From JAKAGZ01 sp963772675 (GTDB lineage Bacteria; Bacteroidota; Ignavibacteria; Ignavibacteriales; Ignavibacteriaceae): a stretch of 64,000 nt of DNA. Under the pieces are notes generated by a model. That model saw only the letters and a list, made by a program, of their open reading frames with translations. It searched no databases and was not told the DNA's origin. Positions within the stretch are counted from its first letter, which is position 1. Each line of letters starts with the position of its first letter. A program made the translations under genes and the position numbers. The stretch is taken from positions 1,116,001-1,180,000 of the forward strand of contig CAVYYF010000005.1 of assembly GCA_963772675.1 (NCBI GenBank), given 5' to 3'. Positions 1-9,226 of this stretch are shown here, one piece after another.

Positions 1-158
1 TCAGTGTAATCCTTATTCTCAATCGACTCAACCACTTCGTATGCTTCTTCAATAGTTGCCGCTTTTATGGAATCATTTGTTTGCTCTCTATCCCAGGGAC
101 ATTCAGCGCGTAATTTTTTAACTATATCGATTAATTCGACGAATTTATTTTCAATCAT
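1..158 (-). CDS. mazG: MazG nucleoside triphosphate pyrophosphohydrolase, N-terminal part (cut by window edge)
   Basis: The first 52 codons of a leftward gene are present; the rest lies outside the window. MazG hydrolyses (d)NTPs to the monophosphate plus pyrophosphate, a nucleotide-pool cleaning step. The visible part carries the family's N-terminal signature: a Leu-Arg pair, then Cys-Pro-Trp-Asp-Arg-Glu-Gln-Thr at about residues 20-27, then an EExYEVVE stretch with the acidic residues that bind magnesium in the all-alpha NTP pyrophosphatase fold. The ATG at 156-158 is preceded by an AAGGA about 9 bases upstream. It is divergent from the RidA-like gene, about 70 bp away. Confidence 0.85.
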   Translation of the reverse strand, partial: MIENKFVELIDIVKKLRAECPWDREQTNDSIKAATIEEAYEVVESIENKDYT

Positions 159-228
159 TACTTATATTCCTTAATTTTAAGCGGTAATATTATTGTTCTC
201 GTTAAAATAAGAAAAAGTGGAGATTAAA

Positions 229-684
229 ATGATTGAAGAGAAAATTAAAGAGCTAGGATTTGAAGTTCCGGAAGCGCCCAAGCCGCTTGCTGCATACGTT
301 CCGGCATTAGTAGTTGGTGATTTTGTATTTACAGCCGGACAATTGCCTTCAATAAAGGGAGAATTAAAATTCAAAGGTAAAGTAGGAAAAGATATTTCCG
401 AAGAAGCGGGTAGTAAAGCATCAGAAATATGTGCGCTTAACTGTCTCGCTGCGATTAAAGGCGTAATCGGGGATTTGGATAAAATTGAACAGGTAGTAAA
501 ATTGACCGCTTTTATTAACAGTGCTGATGGATTTACAGCTCAACCGAAAGTTGCAAACGGAGCCTCGGAATTGATCGGAAAAATTTTTGGTGAAAAAGGC
601 AAACATGCCCGTAGCGCTGTTGGAGTTAATGAATTACCCATAGATGCGGCTGTTGAGATTGAAATGATAGTTAAATTGAAGTAA
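229..684 (+). CDS. RidA/YjgF family protein
   Basis: A protein of about 152 residues of the YjgF/YER057c/UK114 family, whose best-known members (RidA) hydrolyse reactive enamine/imine intermediates released by PLP enzymes. The core pattern is visible: a G-x-x-x-FTAGQLP strand near residue 35, a central helix with LNCLAAIKGVIGDLD, and the late ARSAVGVNELP segment, whose Arg corresponds to the substrate-binding Arg of RidA. I chose the ATG at 229 rather than an in-frame GTG at 217, because GTGGAG at 217-222 looks like the ribosome binding site for 229. The sequence resembles the longer YjgF subgroup rather than E. coli RidA, so the exact substrate is unknown. Confidence 0.85.
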   Translation: MIEEKIKELGFEVPEAPKPLAAYVPALVVGDFVFTAGQLPSIKGELKFKGKVGKDISEEAGSKASEICALNCLAAIKGVIGDLDKIEQVVKLTAFINSADGFTAQPKVANGASELIGKIFGEKGKHARSAVGVNELPIDAAVEIEMIVKLK

Positions 685-773
685 TCATAGACGTTCTGAT
701 GTTCAACGGGAACAAATAATTATATTGATTATATAATATCTTTGAGTTACAATAGAGTTAGAATGTATTCACG

Positions 774-802
774 TTGATTTTATTAAGCCTTTTATTTAAT
801 AT
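774..802 (+). promoter_or_regulatory. Possible promoter for the exported protein at 827
   Basis: TTGATT at 774-779 and TAATAT at 797-802 are separated by 17 bases, and the start codon follows 24 bases after the -10 box. The same pair of hexamers with the same spacing occurs upstream of uvrA. The match is to the general housekeeping consensus only, and the AT-rich background makes chance matches possible. Confidence 0.35.
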
Positions 803-826
803 TGGGTCAATATCTGCGGGTTTTAT

Positions 827-1351
827 ATGAAAAAGACAATAGTTTTGATGATATGTTTGTTTACTGCTGTTTTATTCGGACAGTTTAAACAAACTGGTTT
901 ATCCACTTCATCTGTCTATGATGGCATTTTAAGTGATCAGTCAGGCTCGTTATTTGGCTTTTTTAACTCTGACAACTTTCATATGAATAATTCGGTTGCA
1001 ATGTCCTTCGCAACGTCAGGAGGGCAGAGCCTCGCACTGAACACTTTTACAAATAACATGTTTTATAAATTCAGTAATAAACTTAATGTTCAGCTATCAA
1101 CCAGCTTTGTCATGTCTCCTTACAGTTCTTTAGGCTCCAGTTTTCAGAATAATATAAAAGGAATTTACGTTACAAATGCGCAGTTGAATTACAAACCGTG
1201 GAAAAATGTTGATGTTATGGTGAGTTACAGACAATTACCTCCAGGTTCGTATTTCTATAGGCCGTATTCATACTATGGTGGTTGGTCCACGGGATTTTTT
1301 AATAATTACGGTTTCCCAAACTCGGATAATTCAAACGAAAACGATAAATAA
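827..1351 (+). CDS. Exported protein of unknown function
   Basis: A 174-residue protein with a clear signal peptide: MKK, a hydrophobic stretch and an Ala-Val-Leu-Phe-Gly-Gln cleavage region near residue 19. The mature part is rich in Ser, Asn, Phe and Tyr, with alternating patterns such as the LNVQLSTSFVMSPYSS and VDVMVSYRQL strands, which would suit a small beta-rich outer-membrane or periplasmic protein. The Tyr/Gly/Asn-rich tail ends in a hydrophilic run. I recognise no catalytic motif or family. It has its own upstream region of about 140 bp and is followed closely by the LytR_C gene. Confidence 0.7.
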   Translation: MKKTIVLMICLFTAVLFGQFKQTGLSTSSVYDGILSDQSGSLFGFFNSDNFHMNNSVAMSFATSGGQSLALNTFTNNMFYKFSNKLNVQLSTSFVMSPYSSLGSSFQNNIKGIYVTNAQLNYKPWKNVDVMVSYRQLPPGSYFYRPYSYYGGWSTGFFNNYGFPNSDNSNENDK

Positions 1352-1393
1352 ATTTTAAGAAGATAAAACTTTTTGAGCATTTAGCGAGAGTAA

Positions 1394-1891
1394 TTGAAGG
1401 AAAAAAAATATTCCAATCCAAGTCCGCCTTCCGGTGGAAAAAAATCTAACCAGAAATCTTCAACATCCGACCTGTTTTTAAATATTATAATTTTTTTGCT
1501 TGGAATTGTTATTCTGGTAATGGCATATTCTCTTTTTTCAAAATTGTTTGGTCCAAAAGATGATTTCTCCTCCGGAAATAAAAAGCAAACAGCAATGGTT
1601 CAGGTTGAAGTCCTGAATGGTTGCGGCGTTTCGGGAATTGCGGACAAGATCACTGATTATCTTAGGAAAAATAATTTTGATGTAGTTCAAACAGGAAATT
1701 ACAACTCGTTTAATATGGATAAATCAATAGTGATCGATCGTACTGGAAATAAAGCAAATGCTGAGAAAGTTGCAGCTGCCCTTGGCATAGCTCGAAAAAA
1801 TATAGTTCAGCAAATAAACAATGAATATCTGCTGGATTGTTCAATTGTTATTGGTAAAGACTATTTTCAACTTAAACCATATAATCAATAG
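1394..1891 (+). CDS. Membrane-anchored LytR_C domain protein
   Basis: 165 residues: a Ser/Lys-rich cytoplasmic N-terminus, one membrane segment at about 27-48, and an extracytoplasmic LytR_C domain (from about 70) starting with VEVLNGCGVSGIADKI and continuing with LRKNNFDVVQTGNY. LytR_C domains occur at the end of LytR-CpsA-Psr proteins and alone; no enzymatic activity is established for the lone form. The start is a TTG: the only nearby downstream ATG lies inside the membrane segment. The TAG stop is 10 bases before the TTG of rsfS, so the two are probably co-transcribed. Confidence 0.75.
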   Translation: MKEKKYSNPSPPSGGKKSNQKSSTSDLFLNIIIFLLGIVILVMAYSLFSKLFGPKDDFSSGNKKQTAMVQVEVLNGCGVSGIADKITDYLRKNNFDVVQTGNYNSFNMDKSIVIDRTGNKANAEKVAAALGIARKNIVQQINNEYLLDCSIVIGKDYFQLKPYNQ

Positions 1892-1901
1892 GAAATAAAA
1901 A

Positions 1902-2375
1902 TTGGAATCAAATAATCTTGCATTTAAAATATCAGAATTAATTTTTGGGAAAAAAGGCTATGAAGTTAAAATAATGGACCTTTCAAAGGTTACGTCGTTT
2001 GCGGATTATTTCGTCCTTTGCACCGCAGACTCCAATACACAAGTAAAAGCTATTTCAGATGAGGTCGAGAGGAAACTCCGCGAGGAGGGAATAAGTTCCT
2101 GGCATCGGGAAGGTTATGAATCCCTTAGCTGGGTTCTGCTCGACTATGTTGATGTTGTAGTCCATATCTTCAAAAAGGATGCACGACAGTATTATAACCT
2201 CGAGAAATTGTGGGGAGACGCACCCGTAATTGATGTACAGGATCCTGCAGTAGTGAAAACGGAAAAAGCTGCTAAGGCAAAAAAAAGACCAGTTAAAAAG
2301 AGCACAAATGGCATAACCGGCAAGAAGAAAACTGCCCCCGGAAAAAATAAATCGTCAAAAAAATCGAAGAAATAA
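1902..2375 (+). CDS. rsfS: Ribosomal silencing factor RsfS with a basic tail
   Basis: RsfS binds ribosomal protein uL14 and blocks 30S-50S joining under nutrient limitation. Residues 1-115 form the family domain, with KGYEVKIMDLSKVTSFADYF, the CTADSNTQVKAISDEV helix, the WHREGYESLSWVLLDYVDVVVHIF strand and the RQYYNLEKLWGDAP end. Residues from about 122 to 157 are an added Lys-rich tail that most RsfS proteins lack, probably RNA-binding or disordered. The start is a TTG preceded by GGAAA. Confidence 0.92.
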   Translation: MESNNLAFKISELIFGKKGYEVKIMDLSKVTSFADYFVLCTADSNTQVKAISDEVERKLREEGISSWHREGYESLSWVLLDYVDVVVHIFKKDARQYYNLEKLWGDAPVIDVQDPAVVKTEKAAKAKKRPVKKSTNGITGKKKTAPGKNKSSKKSKK

Positions 2376-2433
2376 TAGCTATTTTTACTTTTAACTTTCT
2401 AGTCAATTCTAAAAAATTCATCGGCAATTAATT

Positions 2434-4062
2434 TTGAAAGAATATTTAATCTCAGTTTTTGAAGAAGCGGCAAAGAAGCTTCCTTATTTAAAAGATATTT
2501 CTAAAAGTTTTGAGATACCAAAAATCGAAACACATGGTGACTTCTCCTGTAATGCCGCCATGCTGCTTACCAAACAACTCAAAAAGAAACCAAGAGATAT
2601 TGCGCAGGAAATTATTAACGCACTCGAAATTAAACCGGAAGTAATTTCAAAAGTTGAAATAGCCGGGCCGGGTTTTATTAATTTCTTTTTTCAACCTGCA
2701 TTTATCGCAGAGATAATCAAGGAAATCAGGAAAGAAAAAGATAATTATGGCAAATCGGATGATTTTAAGAGTAAAAAAGCTAATGTTGAATTTGTCTCGG
2801 CAAATCCTACAGGGCCATTAACTGTAGGGCATGGCAGAAATGCAGTATTTGGGGATACCATAGCAAATCTTCTTGAGTGGGTTGGATATGAGGTAGACCG
2901 TGAGTACTATTTTAACAATGCCGGCAGACAAATGCGTGTGCTCGGCGATTCGGTTAAGTACCGGTATCTCGATTTGCTCGGTGAAAAAATTAAATTTCCC
3001 GAAGATTATTATCAGGGCGGCTATATAAAAGATATTGCCAAAAGCCTTTATGACGAATATGGGAATAAATTAAAAGATGAATCTCCTGAAGGAATTTTTA
3101 AAGAGAAAGCTGAAAAAGAAATATTTAACGATATTAAAAAAACACTTTCCAATTTAAAGATTGTTCATAAAATATTTTATAATGAAAACTTACTTTACGA
3201 AGAGGGTAGAATTAAAGATGTTTTAGAGACATTTAAGGAGAAAAATTTTTCCTATGAAAAAGATGGTGCAACATGGCTGAAGTTATCCGAGCTCGGAAAT
3301 GAACAGGATAAAGTGATTGTAAAATCAACAGGTGAACCAACTTACAGACTCCCTGATATAGCTTACCACGTAACAAAATTTGAAAGAGGATATGACCTGA
3401 TGATCGATCTTTTCGGCTCAGATCATAATGCAACTTATCCTGACGTTCTGGCCGGGCTCAAAGCTCTCGGTTATGATTCTGATAAAGTAAAAGTTTTAAT
3501 TCATCAGTTTGTAACAATACTTGAAAACGGCGAGGTTGTAAAAATGTCAACCCGTAAAGCAAATTATATAACCTTGGATGAATTGACTGATGAAGTTGGG
3601 CCTGATGTTGTCCGTTACTTTTTTAATATGAGAAATATAACAACTCATATGAATTTCGATCTTACATTGGCTAAGAAACAATCGGATGAAAATCCTGTAT
3701 TTTATCTTCAGTATGCACATGCCAGAATTTGTTCGATACTAAAAATGGTTGAAAAAGAAGAACTAACTGTTTCTGAAGAAAATTTAAATTTGTTGATTGC
3801 ACCTGAAGAACAGCAATTGCTCAGAAAATTACATCAATTCAAAAATGAAATCTACTTAAGTGCACATTTTTACGAAACTCACCGGATATGTAGTTACCTT
3901 GAGGAACTCGCTGCTGCGTTTCATAAGTTTTATACTTTCTGTAGAATTCTGGGAACGGAAAAGAAATTAGCAGAGGCAAGAATCTCTCTGGCCGAAGCTA
4001 CTAAAGTCGTAATTAAAAACGGTTTGTCAATTCTTGGTGTGAGTGCACCTGAAAGAATGTAA
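2434..4062 (+). CDS. argS: Arginyl-tRNA synthetase
   Basis: A class I synthetase of 542 residues that charges tRNA-Arg. The N-terminal additive domain covers about 1-100. The HIGH-type motif appears as ANPTGPLTVGHGRN at about 124-137, and the KMSKS counterpart as KMSTRKAN near 370, typical of ArgRS. The anticodon-binding DALR domain fills the C-terminus, with FYLQYAHARICSIL at its start. It uses a TTG start at 2434, supported by the family-typical N-terminus MKEYLISVFEEAAKKL. It is convergent with comF, with 13 bases between the stops. Confidence 0.97.
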   Translation: MKEYLISVFEEAAKKLPYLKDISKSFEIPKIETHGDFSCNAAMLLTKQLKKKPRDIAQEIINALEIKPEVISKVEIAGPGFINFFFQPAFIAEIIKEIRKEKDNYGKSDDFKSKKANVEFVSANPTGPLTVGHGRNAVFGDTIANLLEWVGYEVDREYYFNNAGRQMRVLGDSVKYRYLDLLGEKIKFPEDYYQGGYIKDIAKSLYDEYGNKLKDESPEGIFKEKAEKEIFNDIKKTLSNLKIVHKIFYNENLLYEEGRIKDVLETFKEKNFSYEKDGATWLKLSELGNEQDKVIVKSTGEPTYRLPDIAYHVTKFERGYDLMIDLFGSDHNATYPDVLAGLKALGYDSDKVKVLIHQFVTILENGEVVKMSTRKANYITLDELTDEVGPDVVRYFFNMRNITTHMNFDLTLAKKQSDENPVFYLQYAHARICSILKMVEKEELTVSEENLNLLIAPEEQQLLRKLHQFKNEIYLSAHFYETHRICSYLEELAAAFHKFYTFCRILGTEKKLAEARISLAEATKVVIKNGLSILGVSAPERM

Positions 4063-4075
4063 ACAGAGCAGATAC

Positions 4076-4774
4076 TTATTCTGATTTAAATTCAGCAATT
4101 GCCACAGAAGCCGCATAAACCTTTCTAACGCCAGCACTTAGAAGAACCTTTGCACATTCATTTGTTGTCGCGCCCGTCGTGATTACGTCGTCAATTATCA
4201 AAACATTTTTCTTATCTACAATTTTGCTATTCAATAATTCAAAGGCCCCTGTAAGATTAGCTTCTCTTTCTTTCCTTGTCAGTTTTGTCTGTGATTGTGT
4301 GAACTTCTTTCTTTTTATGATTTTGTTTTTCATAGGGATGTTGAGTTTTTTGCTTAAACCTTTGGAAATATAGTATGCCTGGTTAAAACCACGTTCAGCT
4401 AATTTTAGACTATGAAGCGGAATAGGAATTATAACATCAATTTCCCATTTTTTAATTTTATCTTTTCTCAGTTCTGCTATTTGCTCACCTAAAAATACGC
4501 CGTTTAAGAATCGCTTATTATATTTTAATTCGTGTACTAAGGTCTGAAGCTCTTTATCTTTTTCGAAGATAAATGCTGATGTAAAATTATTAATAAAGCC
4601 TTTAGGCTTAAAATCTCTTTGATACTCAATTCTTAATAAATCATTTTCAGCTATTTTAATATTTTTTAAGCAATTTAAGCAAATACATTCTTCAGAAGCG
4701 AATAATTTAGTTTTGCAGCAGGGACAGATTCGCGGCAGAAAAAAATCAAATATATTTGTAAGTAATTTCTCCAT
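4076..4774 (-). CDS. ComF-type phosphoribosyltransferase
   Basis: About 232 residues. A four-Cys zinc-finger-like module (CPCC, later CICLNC) near the N-terminus is followed by a type I phosphoribosyltransferase domain with the PRPP loop VLIIDDVITTGAT near the C-terminus. The family includes competence protein ComF and GntX; ComF acts in the cytoplasm during uptake of single-stranded DNA. I place the start at the ATG of 4772-4774, with AAAGGA just upstream and 8 bases after the stop of the VWA gene; a longer start at 4816 would overlap that gene and has no clear ribosome binding site. Confidence 0.85.
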   Translation of the reverse strand: MEKLLTNIFDFFLPRICPCCKTKLFASEECICLNCLKNIKIAENDLLRIEYQRDFKPKGFINNFTSAFIFEKDKELQTLVHELKYNKRFLNGVFLGEQIAELRKDKIKKWEIDVIIPIPLHSLKLAERGFNQAYYISKGLSKKLNIPMKNKIIKRKKFTQSQTKLTRKEREANLTGAFELLNSKIVDKKNVLIIDDVITTGATTNECAKVLLSAGVRKVYAASVAIAEFKSE

Positions 4775-4782
4775 TGATCCTT

Positions 4783-6933
4783 TTATAACATTCCAAATCT
4801 CTTTCTTAAAAACCATTCAAGTCCGAACAAGAAAATCGCAACTGCCAAAAGCCATTCATTAGACCATAAATTAACCTCGCTGGTCTCGGTTTTCTCTTTG
4901 GAAGAATTATCTTTAATCCTTTTCAGAATTTGAAATAATTGTTCGTAATTGGAAGATGAAAAGAATTCGCCACCGGTTTGTGTCGATAAAGATTTTAGAA
5001 ATTCATAATTCATCCTCGGGCTTATCATTTCGATATCTACTTCGCCTACATTAAAATTACCTGAATCTGTTCCCAGTTTATTTCCGTTTTGCATGGCCGA
5101 CCCTCTGTACGAGTAGTCTCCGGTCTTATTAGTTTCAAGGGTTCCTTCGTATAACCCGTTGCCAAGGGAATTCATGGTTACATTAAAATTCTCACTTCCG
5201 CTTTTTATCTTTATGTTAACTTCGGCATCGGATACCGGGTCATACGATTGATCGTAAACCTGTGCGGTAAAATTTATGTTTTCACCAGGCGAATAAATCT
5301 TTTTTGCTGTTTTGATTGTTACAAATTTTTGCTTGTACTTTGTGTTCAGCCACTTTACACTGTTGAGGATAAAACTATCAAAGACATCGGGACTGTTTTC
5401 GGTTGCCTGTAATTTCCATCTCCAGATGTTAAAAGCGAGAACAGCAATTGATTTTTTGGCTCCGAGTTTTCTCGTTAAAATAAGTGGTCGATTTACAGGA
5501 ACATTGTTTATAATTACCTTTGATATTATTTCGCTTTCAGGCTTTGGGATCAGCGTTCCATCCGGCTGCAAAACGGGCGGTAGGTTATTCCAGGTATCAA
5601 TTTTGTTTGATGAGTTTATTTGGATTATAGGATTATTTTCCTGTTCAACCTGTATGTTAGGTTGAATTTCATAATAACTTCCGCTCGAAATTTGTGCAAT
5701 AAACGGGAGTTCACTTTGCATTTGTCTGAGCCTTTGATAATCAATGCTGTTTGAGAGAAGGAAAAATACCGGTTTATCATTCTGGGTCATTGCTGTCTGA
5801 ACTTTGCGAAGAAGTTCATCAGGAGTTCCTTTTGAAGGGAATCCAATCAAAAATATTACCTTTGCACTGTCAATTAATCTGCCCCTGTTGTTATTCTCGA
5901 GGAATTTATTTTGTGATAATTGCGTAATAGAGTTGACCTGAAGGTTTTTGTCTTCAGTCAGAGTATTCTTTATAAAAGTTAAATCCGATGAAGGCGCACT
6001 GCTGATAAGCAATACTTCTATTTTGTTTGATAATACATGCACATAAAATATTTTTTTATTATTTGCGCGGGTCGCTTCTCCTTCGAGAGTTGATATGTTT
6101 ATTGAAAGCTTCTTTTCACCAGCCATTTTAGGTATGTAATTCAAACTAACATTCTGTGTCCCATCCGGGCTAAGTTGAATATTCTTCTGATCTTCAAGTT
6201 TACTGCCTTCGTAAAGAGAAACATTTACTGCTTTGCCTGTAAAACCTTGATTGTTAATTGTTGCAAGCACAGTTGTCGGAGTTCCTGCATAAATCATTTC
6301 GTTGTAGAGAACATTTTTTAATTCAACGTCATTTTTTTGAGAGGAATCGCCTACACCGATTGTGTTAACCGGGATATTTAATTTTTCCGCAGTAAAAAGA
6401 GGATTTGTACCATCTGTTATGTCACCATCCGAAACAATTGTGATTGACGAAATGTTTTTTCCGGTTTTTCCTGCTTGTGAAAAAATTTCTGAAAAATTTG
6501 TACTGCCCTCTGAAAAATTAAACTGATTCAGACTATCAAATCCGACCGGTTTTATTTTTGATCCGAAGGAATATAATTTCGAGCTTTTTGAAATGCTACT
6601 ATTCTTTAATTTGTTAAGGAAATTTTTTTCGGTTTCTTCTCTTTTTGTTCCATCTTTTATCTGAATTGACCTAGAGTTATCAACGAAAATCAAATTGGTA
6701 GGCTCAATAATAATCTTTTTTGCAAATGTTATGATCGGCTCAAATAAAACCAATAGTAGAAGTAATATTGCGAGAGTTCTGAGGATGATTAATATGGACT
6801 TCTTAGAGGGTGGAATATCAGGAACGGTAAACCTGTAAACATAAAATGCATAAGCAGCCAAAACTATAAAGCCTAAAATCAGGAATAATGGGCCGGGGGA
6901 TAATGACAAACTGATTTTATCATAGCCAAACAT
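4783..6933 (-). CDS. Large membrane protein with a VWA-like domain
   Basis: 716 residues. Two membrane segments lie near the N-terminus (about 10-32 and 46-66). A VWA-like domain follows, with a metal-site pattern in FVDNSRSI (Asp-x-Ser-x-Ser) near 83-90 and a later ITIVSDGDITDG strand. Then come beta-rich segments and one membrane helix very near the C-terminus. The layout resembles BatA/BatB-like and other membrane VWA proteins of Bacteroidota. No enzyme motif is visible, so the role is unknown. It overlaps the phzF-like stop by one base and leads directly into comF. Confidence 0.75.
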   Translation of the reverse strand: MFGYDKISLSLSPGPLFLILGFIVLAAYAFYVYRFTVPDIPPSKKSILIILRTLAILLLLLVLFEPIITFAKKIIIEPTNLIFVDNSRSIQIKDGTKREETEKNFLNKLKNSSISKSSKLYSFGSKIKPVGFDSLNQFNFSEGSTNFSEIFSQAGKTGKNISSITIVSDGDITDGTNPLFTAEKLNIPVNTIGVGDSSQKNDVELKNVLYNEMIYAGTPTTVLATINNQGFTGKAVNVSLYEGSKLEDQKNIQLSPDGTQNVSLNYIPKMAGEKKLSINISTLEGEATRANNKKIFYVHVLSNKIEVLLISSAPSSDLTFIKNTLTEDKNLQVNSITQLSQNKFLENNNRGRLIDSAKVIFLIGFPSKGTPDELLRKVQTAMTQNDKPVFFLLSNSIDYQRLRQMQSELPFIAQISSGSYYEIQPNIQVEQENNPIIQINSSNKIDTWNNLPPVLQPDGTLIPKPESEIISKVIINNVPVNRPLILTRKLGAKKSIAVLAFNIWRWKLQATENSPDVFDSFILNSVKWLNTKYKQKFVTIKTAKKIYSPGENINFTAQVYDQSYDPVSDAEVNIKIKSGSENFNVTMNSLGNGLYEGTLETNKTGDYSYRGSAMQNGNKLGTDSGNFNVGEVDIEMISPRMNYEFLKSLSTQTGGEFFSSSNYEQLFQILKRIKDNSSKEKTETSEVNLWSNEWLLAVAIFLFGLEWFLRKRFGML

Positions 6934-7796
6934 TAAAGGGCCATTTCTCCTTTTACCATTGTAACGGCATTTCCGGAAATGTAAAGTTCCTTCTTTGTGC
7001 TTGAATATCTGACGCTGACTCTTCCTCTTCTGCCAAGAACATCTCCTTGCTCAAAAGTATAACTCAATTCCTTTCCTTCATCTTTTATGAACCCTGCTTT
7101 GATCAACACCTGTATAAGCGGGCCATTCATCGAGCCGGTTACAGGATCTTCATCTATTCCGTAATAAGGAGCAAAGAATCTTGAATGAGCAAAACTTCCT
7201 TTGTCTATTGTTTCCAACGTATATACTGCGACACACTCTTTTCCTTTGCTGTTCAATCTTTTAAGGGTTTTGTAATCCGGTTTTAATTCGTGCAAAGCTT
7301 TTAATGATTTTATGTTTATGTAAAGGTAACCGTTTTCTGCGAGAATGAAAGGGACTTTTTCATCAATATTTTTCTTATCTATTCCAAGTGAGCTCAACAT
7401 TTCATTCCTATTTCCTTCGTACTCATTCATCGAATAAACAGGAACCTGCATAAAATATTTCCCGTTTTCAAAACGGCATTTTAAAATTCCTGAAAGAGTG
7501 TCGAAAGTTATTTCCTTCCCTTCCTTTAATAGTTTATTTTCATTTAAAAAATGAAGTGAAGCAATCGTAGCGTGACCGCAAAGTTCAACTTCAACGGCGG
7601 GAGTGAACCATCTTAAATGATAGTCCGCTTTGTCTGATTTTTCTAAAAAGGCCGTCTCGGCAAGATTCATTTCCTTTGCTATCAATTGCATTTCCTCGGT
7701 GGTCAATTCATCTGCAAAAGTTACTCCGGCAGGATTTCCCTGGAACGACTTATCTGTAAAAGCATCTATCTGGAAAATATTAATCTTTTTTCCCAT
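6933..7796 (-). CDS. PhzF family isomerase
   Basis: 287 residues with the two-lobed PhzF/diaminopimelate-epimerase-like fold. The opening QIDAFTDKSFQGNPAGV and MNLAETAFL, containing Glu47 (counterpart of the catalytic Glu45 of phenazine PhzF), identify the family; the second lobe carries FFAPYYGIDEDPVTGSMNGPL. Most members outside phenazine clusters have unknown substrates, and no phenazine genes are near. Its start overlaps the end of surE by 17 bases, with GAGG in the surE end as ribosome binding site, which indicates translational coupling. Confidence 0.88.
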   Translation of the reverse strand: MGKKINIFQIDAFTDKSFQGNPAGVTFADELTTEEMQLIAKEMNLAETAFLEKSDKADYHLRWFTPAVEVELCGHATIASLHFLNENKLLKEGKEITFDTLSGILKCRFENGKYFMQVPVYSMNEYEGNRNEMLSSLGIDKKNIDEKVPFILAENGYLYINIKSLKALHELKPDYKTLKRLNSKGKECVAVYTLETIDKGSFAHSRFFAPYYGIDEDPVTGSMNGPLIQVLIKAGFIKDEGKELSYTFEQGDVLGRRGRVSVRYSSTKKELYISGNAVTMVKGEMAL

Positions 7797-8559
7797 TTAG
7801 CAAGTCCTCAATTTTCCAGTTTTTCATTTTATTGTATGTTTCATAATCTGTAAGATCGAAATGTATCGGCGTAACCGAAACGTAATTTTTTTTGATCGCC
7901 GCCTGGTCGGTTTCAATTTCTTTATCCACTTCCAGCAGGTTTCCGGTCAGCCAGTAATAATCTTTGCCGTAAGGATCCTGTCTTTTTTCGTAAATGTCAT
8001 CCCATTTTGATTTGCCCTGTTTGGTGAGCAGAATTCCGGCAATATCATTTTCAGGAACATCCGGCACGTTTACATTTAGCAAGGTTCCAAGCGGAATGTC
8101 TTTCCCGGCTATTTCTTTTGCCAGTAGCTTTGCCACTTTTCCTGCAAAATTAAAATCGGTTACCTCGTGATTTGTAACTGAAATTGCTATTGAAGGAACA
8201 TCCATTATTGCGGCCTCGCGTGCAGCAGAGACTGTTCCTGAATAAATAATATTTATTGCCGTGTTAGACCCGTGGTTGATTCCTGAAACAACAAGATCCG
8301 GCGGTTCGTTCATTAAATTTCTGATCCCTATTTTTACACAGTCAGCGGGTGTGCCGTCAACTGCGTGACCGAAGAACTCGCCGTTATTAAAGTGTTGTGT
8401 AACGCGCAAAGGATAATGCATCGTTATGGCGTGTCCGATTGCACTCTGTTCGGTGAGTGGAGCAACTACTGTAACTTCAGCAATTTCTTTTAACGATTTA
8501 ACCAGAGTTAAAATGCCCGGTGAGCTAATTCCATCATCGTTGCAAACTAATATCCGCAA
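7780..8559 (-). CDS. surE: 5'/3'-nucleotidase SurE
   Basis: A metal-dependent nucleoside monophosphatase of 259 residues, usual for SurE. The metal-binding NDDG lies at residues 7-10, followed by GISSPGI; the phosphate-site region includes VDGTPADCVKIG and the VSGINHGSNTAINIIYSGTV block with its conserved Ser, Asn and Gly residues. It is the first gene of the leftward group surE-phzF-VWA-comF. There is no pcm (isoaspartate methyltransferase) beside it, unlike in enterobacteria. Confidence 0.95.
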   Translation of the reverse strand: MRILVCNDDGISSPGILTLVKSLKEIAEVTVVAPLTEQSAIGHAITMHYPLRVTQHFNNGEFFGHAVDGTPADCVKIGIRNLMNEPPDLVVSGINHGSNTAINIIYSGTVSAAREAAIMDVPSIAISVTNHEVTDFNFAGKVAKLLAKEIAGKDIPLGTLLNVNVPDVPENDIAGILLTKQGKSKWDDIYEKRQDPYGKDYYWLTGNLLEVDKEIETDQAAIKKNYVSVTPIHFDLTDYETYNKMKNWKIEDLLNGKKD

Positions 8560-8657
8560 AGTTCATCCTTTATTTTTATCATTTTAAACAAATAATATAC
8601 TATTAAATGGATATAGTCTCAATTAGGAAGTGATCACCATCGCTTACACTTTCATAT

Positions 8658-9209
8658 TTAATTAATCATTGTTAAAATAAAAATCACCGTTCCGTCTGTC
8701 CATACGTCATATATCGGTTCCTGGAATCCTTCCTTAATTATTATTTTTTTCCAATCCGAGCCGTTGTAATGGTAAACGGTGGCATTTATGCCAGCACCGA
8801 ACAAATTATCTGAACTGCTGCCTCCAAGACTGAATATCAACGGATCGTCATTCATTACAACCCAACTGTCACCTTCCTTCCTGAAAAATTTGTCGCTTGC
8901 ACTGTACAATGTACCGTCAATGGTTTTTAATATAACTCCGAATTTCCTCGCATTTGCAGTAGGAGTTGTGTAGGACGAATCAACAACCGACCAGTTGCTA
9001 CCGTTATAATTATACAAATAATAAAACACAGTATCCCTTGGCTGAATAATATCATTTCTTCCTCCAACCATATAAACATCAATTGAATTCAGGCCGCAGA
9101 TACTGAGCAGTTGCACACCCTGGGGAGGAATAAAAAAGGGGAAATGCTTCCAAACTGTTCCATCAAAATGATATAAAGTATTATTTCCGAAGTTTAATTT
9201 AAGATAGTT
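8658..9209 (-). pseudogene. 5'-truncated remnant of a surface propeller-type protein
   Basis: The reading frame is open from just inside a stop at 9210-9212 down to the TAA at 8658-8660, but it has no plausible start at its beginning; the first usable codon is a GTG at 9114-9116. The open part before that GTG already encodes clear repeat sequence (Tyr-His-Phe-Asp-Gly-Thr-Val-Trp). The protein is a run of repeats of the type YxYNGSxW and YHYNGSDW, as in exported beta-propeller proteins of this group, but the signal peptide and the first blades are missing. It looks like the C-terminal half of a deleted gene. A short expressed protein from 9116 cannot be excluded. Confidence 0.6.
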
Positions 9210-9226
9210 TTATTTTACAATAATTT

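Noticed and set aside
700..716. Small TGTTC/GAACA hairpin after the RidA-like gene as a terminator
   Set aside because: Five pairs and no T-run; too weak to support.
4775..4816. Longer N-terminus for the ComF-type protein
   Set aside because: It would overlap the VWA gene, has no clear ribosome binding site, and the shorter start has AAAGGA just upstream.
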